A stretch of 7,084 nt of DNA from JAYZVT01 sp050248375 (GTDB lineage Bacteria > Pseudomonadota > Alphaproteobacteria > Rhizobiales > Methyloligellaceae), in assembly GCA_050248375.1 (NCBI GenBank), contig JBFWSL010000198.1:1-7084 (forward strand), written 5' to 3'. The translations under genes were made by a program, and so were the position numbers. The notes below the pieces were generated by a model that was not told where the DNA came from, did not search any database, and saw only the letters and a list, made by a program, of their open reading frames with translations. Shown piece after piece: positions 6,401 through 7,084 of the stretch (its first letter is position 1; every line of letters starts with the position of its first letter).

Positions 6401-7073
6401 ACTGCTCGACCACCAGGTCAACAAGCGGCTGAACGGCAGCGCGCGCTCGCAGGTGGCGGCGCGTCTGGCCATGGTCCACCTGATGAACCGCAAGCCGGAG
6501 CTTGCGTTGCGGGTCATCCGGCAGACGCGTCAGGCCGGCCTGCCCAACGACTTCCAGCGTAGCCGCAACCTGCTGGAGGCGCGTGCGCTCGGCGAGCTGG
6601 GCCGGGCGGAGGCGGCGCTCGAAATCCTCAACACCATGGAGGGCCCGGACGCGGAGCGGCTGAAGGCGGACGCGCTGTGGTCGTCGCAGAAGTGGAAGCC
6701 GGTCGGCGAGCAGCTCGAGAAGATGCTGGCGGGGCGCTGGAAGGATGCGGAGCCGCTGTCCGACATCGAAAGGTTCGACGTGCTGCGCGCCGCCATCGGC
6801 TATTCGCTGGCGGAAGACCAGTTCGCCCTCGACCGGCTGCAGAAGAAGTACTACGCGAAGATGGTGAAGACGTCCGATGCGGCGTCCTTCATGCTGGTGA
6901 CGAAGCCGGTGAAGGTCAAGGACGTGACATTCCGCGACCTGGCGCGCGAAATCGCCGCCATCGACACCCTGAACGGTTTCCTGAAGGAGTTCCGGTCGCG
7001 GTACGACAAGCCGCTCGACCAGGGCCAGACCAGCGAAACCGAGGCTCCTGCCACCACCGGCAGCGCCGGCTAG
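3411..7073 (+). CDS. Exported 1220-residue protein with repeated beta-rich (AMIN-like) modules and a TPR-like C-terminal half
   Basis: I do not recognise a named family. Residues 1-56 form a signal peptide: an Arg-rich n-region, a hydrophobic core at about 32-52, and cleavage expected after SPAFA (52-56). Two beta-rich modules follow, at about 58-152 (GRIILTFDRLPAYRNELSSG, then LVLSF) and about 196-292 (FVRLVFDWNTFATADLSRSG onward). A charged coiled-coil insert (168-196) separates them. A Pro/Ala-rich linker covers about 335-425. A third module (428-515, LRLTFPFKEQVASAVFLRGE) and further beta strands (530-645) follow. These strand patterns resemble AMIN domains of envelope proteins such as PilQ and AmiC. 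Residues 655-1195 are helical, TPR-like pairs with A-x-G-x-x-x-x-A motifs (around 725-735, 793-803, 830-845, 1058-1072). The gene is complete, with its stop 11 bases before the window end. It most likely acts in the periplasm. Its position after fliLM and the MotE-like gene and the CtrA site suggest a motor or stator scaffold. This is inference; a general envelope role is possible. Confidence 0.84.
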   Translation: MTVSQAGCQRQDLAATRGRTLRALGWRYALEYLAWLAVFAAAAALFALAVVSPAFAQVEAQIEGREQNGYGRIILTFDRLPAYRNELSSGVLVLSFEEDVKAPVNQLTEALPAYIGMARRDPDGRAIRIALNRSFQVNLMEAGKQLYIDLLPPSWRGAPPSLPSHVIKELSALALAAEEKAKEEARQREAMKNANELKVRLLKQPTFVRLVFDWNTFATADLSRSGGDVTLRFNQMADVSLAQVKSDAPRYLRKIAAENGPQGLQVSLSVDDDVDVRGFREGMAYILDLTGPDRASDASVAELDRKLSGGAAQGDAEKPVPDSARDKVVIAGNGGDGATAPDKPAAPAVKTEVKPFDPNDLPASGEGAAQASGPAPAQAVPESNAAARPEPRAAPAPVAVQAPPQAEQAVAEPAGNDPAGVVLADEGGPNLRLTFPFKEQVASAVFLRGETIWIVFDSSFPMNADALNGIAPDKVVSVDHMRGPAMQYFRLRLAKPWLAYAAQKQNSWVVDIGDMVTGESEPLALQRRLREDKQSLIAIKLAKPGRVHWIADPAIGDNLAVVTALAPARSVAKPQDFVEFAALPTAHGVAVRANSDDIAVRLLIDEVVITRRNGLTLSAGNAGQYSAGRKSLDPAGRAGFLDFASWGAPTPKEFSRQVGELQRKIAELPAEQRNEQRFRLARLFAAQMFAPEAVGTLDRMMQQDPDITADPAFNALLGAELALMGRTKEARATFETHALVHDPDASLWRGFLDVQEKDWETALRSFSEGADAITAYRPDMQAIFRLAAARAAIEAGKLTRAADEIDAVPDRGLTPGLLAEADLIRARYLDRIGRTQEALDSYDRVLKTERQPQVSEAEWRTIDLLLRLERISDKDALDQLERLQLVWRGDDNELNTMRLLAKLNVKQGNFRAAFNVMKSGLMADPDARPVRMLQDDMRRVFEDIYLHGKGDTLSPVEALALFYDFRELTPVGRLGDEMIRRLADRLIQVELLDQATELLDHQVNKRLNGSARSQVAARLAMVHLMNRKPELALRVIRQTRQAGLPNDFQRSRNLLEARALGELGRAEAALEILNTMEGPDAERLKADALWSSQKWKPVGEQLEKMLAGRWKDAEPLSDIERFDVLRAAIGYSLAEDQFALDRLQKKYYAKMVKTSDAASFMLVTKPVKVKDVTFRDLAREIAAIDTLNGFLKEFRSRYDKPLDQGQTSETEAPATTGSAG

Positions 7074-7084
7074 GTCGTGTGGGC

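Overview
This window is a chromosomal flagellar locus from a GC-rich alphaproteobacterium. The gene set and the long acidic N-terminus of FliM resemble Rhodospirillales-type genomes, but genus and species cannot be read from the sequence. Nothing points to a mobile element, prophage, CRISPR array or structural RNA gene.

Layout. At the left edge the first 28 codons of flgF (proximal rod) run leftward off the window on the minus strand. A 308-base divergent control region (85-392) separates flgF from a rightward cluster: fliL (393-914), fliM (930-2111), a small membrane-anchored DUF6468-type protein (2111-2554) and a MotE-like protein (2554-3276). These four genes are tightly packed, and the last two junctions are one-base TGATG stop/start overlaps, so they look like one translationally coupled operon. 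A 134-base gap (3277-3410) follows. A 1220-residue exported protein (3411-7073) then fills the rest. It starts at TTG, has a signal peptide, repeated beta-rich modules, a Pro/Ala linker and a long TPR-like helical C-terminal half.

Regulation visible in the DNA. On the minus strand facing flgF there is a near-perfect sigma-54 promoter (170-185; TGGCACG-N4-ATGCA). About 85 bases upstream of it lies a perfect 6+6 bp palindrome (262-276) that could be an activator site. The 134-base gap carries an exact TTAA-N7-TTAAC full site (3309-3324), the consensus for the cell-cycle regulator CtrA. A degenerate version lies upstream of fliL (292-307). Both are followed at the same offset by an AT-rich -10-like hexamer. 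This suggests a two-tier flagellar hierarchy: CtrA-type control of the fliL operon and the large gene, and sigma-54 control of rod genes.

How the genes work together. FliM is the switch/C-ring protein. FliL is the stator-associated inner-membrane protein. The MotE-like protein combines an export/anchor segment, a coiled coil and an MgtE_N-like helical domain; in rhizobia MotE is a periplasmic chaperone for the stator-associated protein MotC. The large beta-plus-TPR protein directly downstream is the most interesting item. Its position and architecture make it a candidate periplasmic motor or stator scaffold, possibly the client of the MotE-like protein. That is inference.
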